The notes under the pieces: generated by a model | What the model was told of the DNA's origin: nothing | The model's database searches: none | What the model saw: only the letters and a program-made list of their open reading frames with translations | NCBI RefSeq assembly: GCF_000013625.1 | Contig: NC_009659.1 | Span: 868,001 to 932,000 of the forward strand | DNA: 64,000 bases | Direction of reading: 5' to 3' | From: Janthinobacterium sp. Marseille | GTDB taxonomy: Bacteria; Pseudomonadota; Gammaproteobacteria; Burkholderiales; Burkholderiaceae_D | Translations under genes and position numbers: made by a program | Shown here: positions 53,373 to 62,212 of the stretch, piece by piece | Numbering within the stretch: position 1 is the first letter of the stretch | Layout of the letters: every line of letters begins with the position of its first letter

Positions 53373-54920
53373 TTAAGGCAGGGGTATGCCTTTCGCTTCC
53401 GACAAATCATGGCGTACAGCCTGTTTGCTACGATGTGATTTGCGCCACGAAAAGAAAACCTGTGTCGCGATCATGAGGGCGCACAGGGAAAGAAATGCGC
53501 AACTGATAGGGTGCTGCAGGAATACCACCATGTCGCCGCGTGACAGCAATAATGCGCGTCGGAAGTTTTCTTCTATCATCGGACCCAGTACATAGCCGAG
53601 AAGTATCGGTGCAACGGAGAAGTCAAGCGCGACGAACAATGCTCCGACCAATCCGAATGAAAGAACTTCACCCACTTCAAACAAACTGTTATTGACGCTG
53701 TATACACCGACCGCGATAAAGAAGAGCGCAGAGGGAAACAGAAAGCGATACGGTACGCGCAACAGCTTCACCCAAATCCCGATCAGGGGCACGTTCAGCA
53801 AGATAAGCAGCACATTACCGATCCAGAAACTGGCTACCAGTCCCCAGAACAAATCAGCATGTTCGGTGATCAGCTGTGGTCCAGGTTGAATACCCTGTAT
53901 CAGCAGCGCGCCGAGTATCAGCGCCATGACGGCGTCCCCCGGGATACCCAGGCTCATCGTCGGCACAAAATCCACTTGTGTCTTCGAGTGAGAAGCAGCC
54001 TCCGGCGACGCTACACCCTCTATCATGCCGGTGCCGAACAGCTCGGGCGTTTTCGATATTTTGCGTTCGAATGCATACGCAATAAAAGTCGTGATGGTCG
54101 GGCCGGTACCCGGCATGCAACCGAATAGCGTACCGATGAAGGTACCGCGCAACATGGGCATGAAGGAGCGCTTGAGCTCCGCCTTGCTGGGACGCATATC
54201 GCGTAGCCTGACCCTGGTGTTATGCGTATCGATTACTTTCATCTGGTTTACATTACGTAAAAACTCGGTCACGCCGAACAGGCCGAGTGCCAGTGCTACC
54301 AATTCGACCCTGTTCGATAATTCCAGGAAGCCGAAGGTAAAACGCATCACACCGGTGTTCACATCAGTACCTACCGTGCCAATCAGCAAACCGACCAGGG
54401 TCATTGCGACTCCCTTGAGGGCAGAACCGCGCGACATGGTGCCGCCGCATAGCAAGCCGAGCAGCATGATCGAAAAGATCTCAGCCGGCCCGAACTCGAA
54501 GGCAATGCTGACCAGTAGTGGTGACGCAATGATCATGACGATGATGCCAACCGAGGCTGCGAAGAAGGAACAAATCATCGTGATGCCGAGCGCTGTACCT
54601 CCCTTGCCCTGTTGCGTCAGCGGATAGCCATCCAGGCAGGTGACAGCGTGCGGCGGATGGCAAGGCAGGTTCAGCAGGATCGCACCGATTGCCCCGCCGT
54701 ACTGTGAACCGTAGAAAATACCGGCCAACATGAGGATGGCGGGAATGGGATGCATCGCGTAGGTGATCGGCAGCAGGATGGAAATCGCAGACAAGGCACC
54801 CATCCCGGGCAATACCCCGATCAGGTTACCTATCAGGACACCGAAGAAGGACCACATTAAATTGTGCGGCTGTAGCGCAATGCCAAAGCCATGTTGCAAG
54901 TCCAGCAGAGATTGCCACAT
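53373..54920 (-). CDS. tctA: Tripartite tricarboxylate transporter large permease TctA
   Basis: This 515-residue inner-membrane protein has about 12 hydrophobic segments and the TctA signatures GVLPGMGALSAISILLPITYAMHP, GIFYGSQYGGAIGAILLNLPC and FGCMPGTGPTITTFIAYAFE. It imports an unknown carboxylate with TctB and the periplasmic receptor encoded at 58.4 kb. Its start overlaps the tctB stop region and has GGAG upstream. Confidence 0.94.
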   Translation of the reverse strand: MWQSLLDLQHGFGIALQPHNLMWSFFGVLIGNLIGVLPGMGALSAISILLPITYAMHPIPAILMLAGIFYGSQYGGAIGAILLNLPCHPPHAVTCLDGYPLTQQGKGGTALGITMICSFFAASVGIIVMIIASPLLVSIAFEFGPAEIFSIMLLGLLCGGTMSRGSALKGVAMTLVGLLIGTVGTDVNTGVMRFTFGFLELSNRVELVALALGLFGVTEFLRNVNQMKVIDTHNTRVRLRDMRPSKAELKRSFMPMLRGTFIGTLFGCMPGTGPTITTFIAYAFERKISKTPELFGTGMIEGVASPEAASHSKTQVDFVPTMSLGIPGDAVMALILGALLIQGIQPGPQLITEHADLFWGLVASFWIGNVLLILLNVPLIGIWVKLLRVPYRFLFPSALFFIAVGVYSVNNSLFEVGEVLSFGLVGALFVALDFSVAPILLGYVLGPMIEENFRRALLLSRGDMVVFLQHPISCAFLSLCALMIATQVFFSWRKSHRSKQAVRHDLSEAKGIPLP

Positions 54921-54923
54921 TTT

Positions 54924-55391
54924 TCAACTCCATTGCAGTAGCGGAAATTGCACACTAAGTGCCCACCAAAACACCACTACGCTGACCAGCATGAGTGCCA
55001 GCGCCAGCAAGAATGCATCTTTCAGCTTGTTGTTGCGGTCGCCGAGCGCCGAGATGAAGACAAGCGCAAAACTTGCCGGTAGCAAGCCGCCGTGCTCGCC
55101 GAGGATCACGAACGCGATGAGGCCGGATACGATGCACAACCAGCCGCGCCATTGCGGCGTCCCGGTTTTTTGGGCGGCGGGCGCAGTACGTGTCGCTTGC
55201 AGCGCAATTGCACCGCCGACCAGCGCGAGCAATACTCCTTCGACTACCGGCATAAAGCCGGAGCCCATTTGTTCCAGCGTGCCGACCTTGTAGTTGAAGC
55301 CGCGCGCTGCCGCAGCGAGACCGATCAACATCATCAGTGCGCCGCCGTAGTAGTCCTTGTTATATTTGTTGAACCACTTATTGATAGCCAT
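54924..55391 (-). CDS. tctB: Tripartite tricarboxylate transporter small permease TctB
   Basis: The 155-residue protein has four hydrophobic segments (YGGALMMLIGLAAAARGF, GVLLALVGGAIALQA, GLIAFVILGEHGGLLPASFALVFISAL, LALALMLVSVVVFWWAL), the plan of TctB. GAAGGAGAC lies upstream of its ATG. It immediately precedes tctA. Confidence 0.9.
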   Translation of the reverse strand: MAINKWFNKYNKDYYGGALMMLIGLAAAARGFNYKVGTLEQMGSGFMPVVEGVLLALVGGAIALQATRTAPAAQKTGTPQWRGWLCIVSGLIAFVILGEHGGLLPASFALVFISALGDRNNKLKDAFLLALALMLVSVVVFWWALSVQFPLLQWS

Positions 55392-55455
55392 TTTTGTCTC
55401 CTTCTTATGGCCGAATGCCTGTTTGCCTGACAGGCATTCGGAGACAGCATGTGTT

Positions 55456-56394
55456 TCAGTGTGCTGCTTCTGATACGTATACCGGCGCGGGTTGGGTAAA
55501 GTAGGCGTGCAGTATTTGATAAACCATCAGATAGTTTTTCTGTTGAAAACTGGCATGGGAAATACCGTTCAACATGGTGAACTGTTTGTCCGGGTGGGGC
55601 AGGAGTTTAAAGAATTCAATCAGGTCGTCAAAGGCTGCGATACCATCGAACTGACCGCGCAACACGACGGTAGGGACGGTAATTTTTTCCGGATCAACCA
55701 GTGGCAGCTTGGAACACATATCGATATAGGTGCCGTTCGGCATGGAATCATCGAGTGCCAGGATTGCATCGGCAAAGGCTTCCACCACGCGTTTTTCCGC
55801 ACAGTCGGCGTGATCGCGTTCAAAGATCGAATAGACGTAAGCCCTGTCAATAGCGCGTCGATTCGACGAAAGAAATTCAGGCAGCTTCTTGCGTCTTTGT
55901 TCCAGCGTATGTGCACCTTCACCAGTCCACACGAAGGCATCGAGTGCCAGTCGTGATACGCGGTCCGGATAGCGCTGTGCAAACAAGGCGGCGCGCAGGG
56001 CGCCGGACGAAATGCCGTAGGTCAGGAAACTGGTAACACCGCGTGTACGCCGGATATAGTCGGTGGCAGCAGCGAGATCGTCCGCGCCGTTGGAAATGTC
56101 GCAGGTGATATCGCGTGTTTTATCGGAACGGCCATATCCCTCCATATCAACGCACCAGCAAACGAAGCCGCGCTTGGCGAACCAGTCCATCACTGATGAA
56201 TCCGCCCGACCCGGTACTTCCAGGTCGAAGGTGGGTTGCGATGCCATCGACGAACCATGGACGAACAGTACCGCAGGTTTATTCTCCGGTGTATCGACAA
56301 ACTTTTCCCACAAGAACAGGCGCACGTCGCCTTTGTTGGTCCAATGTTCTACGCCTTGCACTGCGGTTTCGGATATCTTTTGTACTGCGTTCAT
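55456..56394 (-). CDS. Alpha/beta-fold hydrolase
   Basis: The 312-residue enzyme has the oxyanion motif VLFVHGSSM, the nucleophile elbow TYGISSGALR (G-x-S-x-G), an acid in RGQFDGIAAFDDL and a final histidine in GISHASFQQ. The nucleophile serine is intact. It lies in the Tct operon and probably hydrolyses an ester, lactone or amide to yield the transported or central metabolite. AGGAG lies upstream of the start. Confidence 0.88.
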   Translation of the reverse strand: MNAVQKISETAVQGVEHWTNKGDVRLFLWEKFVDTPENKPAVLFVHGSSMASQPTFDLEVPGRADSSVMDWFAKRGFVCWCVDMEGYGRSDKTRDITCDISNGADDLAAATDYIRRTRGVTSFLTYGISSGALRAALFAQRYPDRVSRLALDAFVWTGEGAHTLEQRRKKLPEFLSSNRRAIDRAYVYSIFERDHADCAEKRVVEAFADAILALDDSMPNGTYIDMCSKLPLVDPEKITVPTVVLRGQFDGIAAFDDLIEFFKLLPHPDKQFTMLNGISHASFQQKNYLMVYQILHAYFTQPAPVYVSEAAH

Positions 56395-56457
56395 TCAATT
56401 CTCCTAAGGTTATTTTCCAATTAAAACTATGTGACCGGAAGCTGCTTGTGTGACGCG

Positions 56458-57354
56458 TCAGAGCTGGACACCGCTTGCGGTTTCCCAGTACTTGACGATT
56501 TCTGAGTGATCGCGGCTACCGCCGATTTGTTCACAGGCGGCGCGCCACAATTTCTCGGTTGCTTCACCTAGCGGTACTGCCGCACCTACGCTATGTGCAC
56601 TGTCGACGGCGATCTTTACGTCCTTGGCGATCAGTTGCATCGCCATGCCGGTGCCGAATTTGTGCGTCAGTACATGCGGAATGATTTTTTTGACGACCGG
56701 GTGCTGGCGACCATTGCACATCACATCGATGGCTTCGGCCATGACCTTGCTGTCGAGACCAAACTTGCGACCTATGGTCATCGCTTCCAGCGTATTGATG
56801 AGTGCACATGCATTGATGTAATTGGTCATCGCCTTCAGTACGTGTGCACTGCCGATGTCGCCGCAAGGCCAGAGCTTGCGTCCCATCGCGTCGAACAATG
56901 GCCGGCAGCGCTCGATTGATGCGTCGTCACCGCTGACCATGATGTCCAGGCTGGCATCCTTCGCGAATACCACCCCGCCCATGACAGGCGCATCCAGGTA
57001 GCCGATACCCAGCGTTGCAAGTTCGGCGCTGATGCTGCGGGTTACCGCCGGAGCGGAAGTGCCCATGTCGATGGCGATGCTGCCTGGTGCGAGCTGCGTC
57101 GCGAGTCCGTCGGTAAACAATACTTGCCGCACCACCTGATCGCTGGGCAGCATGAAAATCACTGCATCTGCACCTATCCCTACTTCTGCTGCGCTGCGTG
57201 CAACGCGTGCACCATGTTCCTGTGCGAAGGCGTTGGCGGTCGTCGCATGCGTGTCGTAGACGGTCAGGGAAAAACCCTTGCGCGCGAGTTGCCCGGCCAT
57301 AGGCGCACCCATATTGCCGATCCCGATGAAACCGATATTCCTGATGTTATCCAT
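56458..57354 (-). CDS. NAD(P)-dependent beta-hydroxyacid dehydrogenase
   Basis: The 298-residue protein begins with the Rossmann motif NIGFIGIGNMGAPMAGQLARKG, has DAPVMGGVVFAKD for substrate binding and the catalytic lysine in SAHVLKAMTNYINA. This is the 3-hydroxyisobutyrate/tartronate semialdehyde reductase family. In this operon it likely oxidises or reduces a small hydroxyacid. AGGAG lies upstream. Confidence 0.9.
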   Translation of the reverse strand: MDNIRNIGFIGIGNMGAPMAGQLARKGFSLTVYDTHATTANAFAQEHGARVARSAAEVGIGADAVIFMLPSDQVVRQVLFTDGLATQLAPGSIAIDMGTSAPAVTRSISAELATLGIGYLDAPVMGGVVFAKDASLDIMVSGDDASIERCRPLFDAMGRKLWPCGDIGSAHVLKAMTNYINACALINTLEAMTIGRKFGLDSKVMAEAIDVMCNGRQHPVVKKIIPHVLTHKFGTGMAMQLIAKDVKIAVDSAHSVGAAVPLGEATEKLWRAACEQIGGSRDHSEIVKYWETASGVQL

Positions 57355-57407
57355 CGCTGTATTTCTCCTGTGTCCCGCTTAAAATCCGCGTTCTTGCATG
57401 GCAGGAC

Positions 57408-57851
57408 TTACTTGTTCTCGAAGCCGGGTTCGAAGTAGCCACCGTCGGTGGTGCCATCGACCGCCTTGCCATGGATGCCATGTGACAAATCCTTGACGGT
57501 GAGGAAGACGACGTCTTCATCCGGCGTTGCGACCGTTGAGTGCACGATATTGGCCGGGAAGTACAACAGCGTTCCCGGGCCGCATAGTCGCTCCGGTTGA
57601 TCGCCTATGCTCACGCGCAAGGTGCCTTGCACGATGTAATTCCATTGCTCGTTCGGATGGGTATGCGGCTTCGCGCCAGTGCCACGAGGCTTGCTGATCA
57701 GGCCAACCTGCATGCGTTCGCCTTCAACAACAGGGCCGAAAGCGGTCGAGTAACCGATGCCGGCATCCATGCCAGCCATCTCCGGCAACGCGAAGATGTA
57801 TGTGCCGTTTCCTGCTTTAACGGCACCCTTGTTTTTGGTATTGGTAGTCAT
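57408..57851 (-). CDS. Cupin-domain protein
   Basis: This 147-residue single-cupin protein has GAKPHTHPNEQWNYIVQGTLRVSIGDQ (cupin motif 1, two histidines and a glutamate/glutamine) and GTLLYFPANIVHSTVATPDEDVVFLTV (motif 2, final histidine). It could be a small metal-dependent oxygenase or isomerase of the same catabolic operon. AAGGAAAG lies upstream. Confidence 0.87.
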   Translation of the reverse strand: MTTNTKNKGAVKAGNGTYIFALPEMAGMDAGIGYSTAFGPVVEGERMQVGLISKPRGTGAKPHTHPNEQWNYIVQGTLRVSIGDQPERLCGPGTLLYFPANIVHSTVATPDEDVVFLTVKDLSHGIHGKAVDGTTDGGYFEPGFENK

Positions 57852-57887
57852 ATTGTTCTTTCCTTGAGATTGCAGTGATCCTGCTAT

Positions 57888-58319
57888 TCATGCCGCAGTG
57901 CTGTGCAGGCCGGCAGCTTCCACCCCTTTGAGGCAGCAGGCTTCATCTTCATCACCGGTGCCGCCACTGGCACCGACTGCACCAAGGATCGAACCGTTTT
58001 CGGCCTTGATCAGTACCGCTCCGGTTTGTGGCAGGAAACGACCTTTGGCAGTCGCCGCCAGTGTCGTGAAAAAGGCCGGATTATCTTTGGCGCGCTGGCC
58101 GAGTGCACGGCTGGAACAACCCATGGCTGCGGCGCCCCAGGCTTTGCCCAGTGCAATGTCGAGCCGGAACATGCTGGCGTTGTCTTCGCGTTGTGCGGCG
58201 ATGATATTGCCGCTGGCATCGAGTACGACTACCGCGAGCGGCTTGATGCCAACTTCATGGGCATGCGCGAGGGCGTTTTCAATAATGCTGTTTGCTTGTT
58301 TCAAGGTTAAAGCGGACAT
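57888..58319 (-). CDS. GlcG/HbpS-type protein
   Basis: The 143-residue protein has the GlcG/HbpS pattern ALTLKQANSIIENALAHAHEVGIKPLAVVVLDASGNIIAAQRED, then GAVGASGGTGDEDEACCLKG. The family includes proteins of glycolate operons and a haem-binding extracellular sensor. No signal peptide is visible here. The start at 58319 has GGGAG upstream; a longer frame to 58376 exists. Confidence 0.85.
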   Translation of the reverse strand: MSALTLKQANSIIENALAHAHEVGIKPLAVVVLDASGNIIAAQREDNASMFRLDIALGKAWGAAAMGCSSRALGQRAKDNPAFFTTLAATAKGRFLPQTGAVLIKAENGSILGAVGASGGTGDEDEACCLKGVEAAGLHSTAA

Positions 58320-58397
58320 GCGTGATCTCCCGTGAATGTTGCGGTTAAGGTTGAAGGCGAATTTGGAACGGGACACGCCTGTCCCGGGATGGCAGAG

Positions 58398-59372
58398 CTA
58401 CCTCAGGGTTTGCGCGCCGATTTCTTTTATCAGTGTGGCGAACTGCTGGTTTTCGTTGCGTACCAGGGTGGCAAATTCTTGAGGTGAATTGCCTACCGGT
58501 TGCGATGCTTGCAGCGCAATCGCGTTGGCGACGTGGGGATCCTTCAGTACCTGGACAATGTCGCGATTCAAGCGGGCGATAATGTCGGGCGGTGTACCCG
58601 CGGCCGCGAAAACCCCGAACCACGAATTAATGTCAAAACCGGGTACACCTGATTCCGCAATAGTCGGCACATCCGGCAATGCCGGTTGGCGGACGATGGT
58701 GGTAACACCGAGTGCGCGCAATTTGTTGGACTTGATAAGGGGCAGCACTGCGGTGATCGGTGCGAACATCACCTGGATCTGGTTTGCGAGCAAGGCGATG
58801 ACGGCAGGGCCGGATCCCTGGTAGGGCACATGCATCATCTGGATCTTGGTCTGCCTGTCGAACATTTCACCGGCGACGTGGCTGGGTGAGCCTATGCCGG
58901 CAGAGCCAAAGTTGAATACACCCGGTTTGGTTTTGGCGAGGGCAATGAACTCGGCAACAGTTTTTGCCGGCACTTGCGGATTAACCACCAGGATGTTCGG
59001 TACACGCACGACTTGCGTCACCGGTACCAGGTCCTTGAGCGTGTTGTAGGATAGTTGTTCGTAGATATGTGGTGCGATCACGATGCTGGTCGATTGCGCC
59101 ATCAACAAGGTATAGCCGTTCGGTTTCGATTTGGCGACCAGGCCGCCGGCGATGGTACCGGATGCACCTGCCTTGTTATCGACCACTACCGGTTGTCCCA
59201 GGCTTGCCGAGAGGCCGGGACTTACCAGGCGGGCAATGGCATCAGCAGCTCCGCCTGGCGATGCCGGGACAACCAGCCGTATCGTCTGCTGCGGATAGGT
59301 ATCTTCGGCGTGGGCCGTTACGCCCGTCAGCGTCAGGCATGTAGTGAGCGTTAGTGCAAACAGCTTTTTCAT
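58398..59372 (-). CDS. Tripartite tricarboxylate transporter receptor (Bug family)
   Basis: The 324-residue periplasmic receptor has a signal peptide ending TAHAEDT. It carries the Bug-family signatures PQQTIRLVVPASPGGAADAIARLVSPGLSASLGQPVVVDNKAGASG and GSAGIGSPSHVAGEMF. It is first in the operon that ends with tctAB and captures the carboxylate substrate. AAGGAGAC lies upstream. Confidence 0.93.
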   Translation of the reverse strand: MKKLFALTLTTCLTLTGVTAHAEDTYPQQTIRLVVPASPGGAADAIARLVSPGLSASLGQPVVVDNKAGASGTIAGGLVAKSKPNGYTLLMAQSTSIVIAPHIYEQLSYNTLKDLVPVTQVVRVPNILVVNPQVPAKTVAEFIALAKTKPGVFNFGSAGIGSPSHVAGEMFDRQTKIQMMHVPYQGSGPAVIALLANQIQVMFAPITAVLPLIKSNKLRALGVTTIVRQPALPDVPTIAESGVPGFDINSWFGVFAAAGTPPDIIARLNRDIVQVLKDPHVANAIALQASQPVGNSPQEFATLVRNENQQFATLIKEIGAQTLR

Positions 59373-59493
59373 CCTTGTCTCCTTGATATTTTGTGTCCGC
59401 GGATAAACCGTCTTGCTTACGCGTCCTTGCGCGTTTTTTTACAGACTAAGCCTGCGCATCTGTCTGCACAAATGATTTAAATTTATATAATTT

Positions 59494-59508
59494 ATAGATA
59501 CCATCTAT
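59494..59508. promoter_or_regulatory. LysR-type operator between tct operon and its regulator
   Basis: ATAGATACCATCTAT is a perfect inverted repeat with the T-N11-A spacing of LysR-type sites. It lies in the divergent gap, about 120 bases from the receptor gene and about 90 bases from the LysR gene. Confidence 0.65.
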
Positions 59509-59594
59509 GTATTTCCGTATAACATTGATGAAATCATTGGAAAAGCAGCCTTAGCGGATCGCAAAAGAAGACCAGAACCAGGAGCAAATAAAGT

Positions 59595-60464
59595 ATGGAA
59601 TTACGACATTTGCGCTACTTTCTAGCGGCGGCACAGTCACAGAGCTTCACGCGGGCGTCGGAGAGCCTGCACATCACGCAGCCAACGCTGTCGCATCAAA
59701 TCAAGCAAATAGAAGATGAGCTGGGCATACAGTTATTTGACCGGGTTGGTCGCGTAGTCAAACTGACGACTGCCGGCGAACTGTTCCAGGTTTATGCGAA
59801 GCGTGCGTTGCTGGAAGTCGATGCGGGCCTCGATGCCTTGAACGAATTGGAGAATCTCAAGCATGGGAGGGTGACCTTTGGTGTGCTGTCTTCATTCGGT
59901 ACTTTTCACCTGCCGCCTATCCTGGCCGATTTCAACAAGGTTTATCCCGGCATCAAGATCACGGTATTGCGTTTGCGTTCAGGGGAGATAGAAGAACGTT
60001 TGCTGGACGGCGATTTGCATTTTGGTGTGGCATACGCACCGTCAAGTACTGAACAGATCAATGTCGAACCACTCTTTACCGTACCGCTTGCACTGGTGGT
60101 AGGCGATCATCATCCACTCGTCGGTAGTGCGGGGATTACGCTGAACGAATTGAACGAGCACGAATTGGTCATGCTTTCGGATGAATACAATTCGCGAAAA
60201 ATGATGGATGCGATTTTGCTGGCGAACGGCATTACACCGCGTATCGTGATGGAAATGAATGCGATAGAACCGATACTTGCAACCGTGCGCCATAGTTCAC
60301 TCGCGACTATCCTGTCGGCTAACCTGGTTGATGAAATGCCGGGACTGCACCAGGTCCCGTTGACACCTACCGTGACGCATACGGTAGGCTTGTTCACGCG
60401 CCGCAACAGCCATTTATCGGCGGCGGCACGCGCATTGGTTGATACGATACGGCAGCGTTTTTGA
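59595..60464 (+). CDS. LysR-family regulator of the Tct operon
   Basis: The 289-residue protein has a typical N-terminal helix-turn-helix MELRHLRYFLAAAQSQSFTRASESLHITQPTLSHQIKQIEDELGIQLFDR and a substrate-binding domain (HGRVTFGVLSSFGTFHLPPILADFN). It resembles CynR/CbbR-like activators. AGGAG lies upstream. Divergence from the Tct receptor gene and the ATAGAT-ATCTAT site suggest it regulates that operon. Confidence 0.92.
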   Translation: MELRHLRYFLAAAQSQSFTRASESLHITQPTLSHQIKQIEDELGIQLFDRVGRVVKLTTAGELFQVYAKRALLEVDAGLDALNELENLKHGRVTFGVLSSFGTFHLPPILADFNKVYPGIKITVLRLRSGEIEERLLDGDLHFGVAYAPSSTEQINVEPLFTVPLALVVGDHHPLVGSAGITLNELNEHELVMLSDEYNSRKMMDAILLANGITPRIVMEMNAIEPILATVRHSSLATILSANLVDEMPGLHQVPLTPTVTHTVGLFTRRNSHLSAAARALVDTIRQRF

Positions 60465-60557
60465 GTTTGCGGAATGCGGCGCTCTCGAGACGACGATTGG
60501 ATATTTCAAATTCATCTGCAATGGAGCGAGAGACTGCTGCTGTAAAAATTTGAAGCA

Positions 60558-60590
60558 ATAAAAAAGGAGCGCAATGCGCTCCTTTTTTAT
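60558..60590. terminator. Bidirectional terminator
   Basis: AAAAAAGGAGCGC and GCGCTCCTTTTTT flank an AAT loop, between the convergent LysR and M48-like genes. Confidence 0.92.
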
Positions 60591-60609
60591 TTCATATTTG
60601 ACTCATCGA

Positions 60610-61698
60610 TCAAGGCACCAGGTTTTGCTTTGCTGCCTGCTTGGCTTTGATTTCGCTGACGGTTTTGTCTATGGTGGTCAGGCGATACGAAGTAGCAGGA
60701 TGGATCGCGGTGTAGCTGTTGGCGACGCTGGCCGGGTACTGCGCTGCCAGGCGTTGCCAGAAGCTGTTGGCACCATCGATGTTGTAACCACCACGTACCA
60801 GCATGTAGAGCGCCAGGTGATCGGCTGCAGCATCGGTTTCTTGCGGTACCGCCTTGATGCCGCCGCTGCCACCGAGGGCACCGGCATCCGGGGTGATGCG
60901 TATCATATTGTCGATGACGCCACCGACAGTTGCGCTCATCCTTTGCTGGGCCGGGTGGCCGAGCGCGTTATGTGCCAGTTCTTTCGCCAGTACGTAAGCG
61001 ACTTCGTTATCGTTGCGTGCAAAATTCAGCATGCCGCGTGTCACGAGGACACGACGGCCATCGGCATACGCACTGACATTGTCGGTGTTACCCAATTCGA
61101 TACCGAAGCCACAGGCGCGGGTCAGTGGCACGGTCACGGCGACATTGCTGCCGTTGCGTATCAGGCCGAGTTTGACATTGGAGGTCGAGTTGACCAGCGG
61201 TCCGAGTATCGCGGCAGCCTGGCGTTCGGCATTTGGTCCTTGCGGCATCGGTTTGTCCTGTACCGTTGCGAGGATGTCACCGCGTTTGACGCCGGCACGT
61301 GCTGCGCCGCTATTGTTGAGGACGCCGGTGACTTGCAGGCGTTCATCGAAGCCCAGCGATTGCGCGGCTTCTACATAATCTTCCGAGAATGAGTATTTGG
61401 TCTTGGCACTGAAGCCGATCAGGTTGCGCGCATTGCCCTTGCACAGCGCTGCATTGTTGACCAGCAGTGGAGCGGCCAAACGATAGAGGCGATCTTGCTG
61501 CGCGGTGACATTGCGCAAGGCTTGCTTTTGCGCGGATTCGGTGACCGGGGCAGGTGCTACGGTGCCGGGACGGGCACCAGGAGTATCGAGCGAGACAGTG
61601 CTGCAACCGGCCAGCAATAAAGCGATGGGAAAGAGGGCGGTGGTGGCCGGCGGTAGCCGCTTCATTTTGGACATTACAGGTTGCAGCAGGGCATGCAT
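60610..61698 (-). CDS. M48-like PDZ lipoprotein with altered zinc motif
   Basis: The 362-residue protein has a lipoprotein signal (ALLLAGCSTVSL). It has a PDZ-like region (VTGVLNNSGAARAGVKRGDILATVQD, near 150) and a C-terminal M48-type region with AYVLAKELAHNALGH and QETDAAADHLALYMLVRGGYN. The expected HEXXH reads KELAH, with lysine (codon AAA) in place of the first zinc ligand, so it may be a pseudoprotease. The start at 61698 has AGGAGA eight bases upstream; an in-frame start at 61779 would overlap dut. Confidence 0.82.
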   Translation of the reverse strand: MHALLQPVMSKMKRLPPATTALFPIALLLAGCSTVSLDTPGARPGTVAPAPVTESAQKQALRNVTAQQDRLYRLAAPLLVNNAALCKGNARNLIGFSAKTKYSFSEDYVEAAQSLGFDERLQVTGVLNNSGAARAGVKRGDILATVQDKPMPQGPNAERQAAAILGPLVNSTSNVKLGLIRNGSNVAVTVPLTRACGFGIELGNTDNVSAYADGRRVLVTRGMLNFARNDNEVAYVLAKELAHNALGHPAQQRMSATVGGVIDNMIRITPDAGALGGSGGIKAVPQETDAAADHLALYMLVRGGYNIDGANSFWQRLAAQYPASVANSYTAIHPATSYRLTTIDKTVSEIKAKQAAKQNLVP

Positions 61699-61717
61699 AA
61701 AAAATTCTCCTAGAGAT

Positions 61718-62167
61718 TCAGTGTTTCCCGGTGCTGCCGAAGCCGCCAATACCGCGTTCGCTTGTATCAAATTCTTCAACTACATTGAAGCCGACTTGCA
61801 GGACCGGAACGATGACCAATTGCGCCAGGCGTTCCATAGGATTGAGGGTAAATTCTGTCTGACCGCGATTCCATGTCGACACCATCAATTGGCCCTGGTA
61901 ATCGGAGTCGATCAGGCCGACCAAGTTCCCCAAAACGATACCGTGTTTGTGGCCCATGCCGCTGCGTGGCAGGATCATCGCGGCATAACCCGGATCAGCC
62001 AGGTGAATCGCCAGGCCGGTCGGTACCAGATGGGTCTCACCCGGTTTGATGGTGATAGGCGCATCGAGGCAGGCACGCAAATCCAGGCCGGCGCTGCCCG
62101 CGGTGGCATAGGCTGGCAATTGTTCTTGCATGCGGGGATCAAGGATTTTTACTTCGATAGTCTTCAT
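61718..62167 (-). CDS. dut: Deoxyuridine triphosphatase
   Basis: The 149-residue enzyme hydrolyses dUTP to dUMP. All five motifs are present: [55 protein letters not shown] and [13 protein letters not shown]. It lies between coaBC and the M48-like lipoprotein gene, in the usual coaBC-dut order. Confidence 0.96.
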   Translation of the reverse strand: MKTIEVKILDPRMQEQLPAYATAGSAGLDLRACLDAPITIKPGETHLVPTGLAIHLADPGYAAMILPRSGMGHKHGIVLGNLVGLIDSDYQGQLMVSTWNRGQTEFTLNPMERLAQLVIVPVLQVGFNVVEEFDTSERGIGGFGSTGKH

Positions 62168-62212
62168 GGGCTGGAATATACGGATGATGGAGATGGTTGG
62201 ATATGGCGGTGA

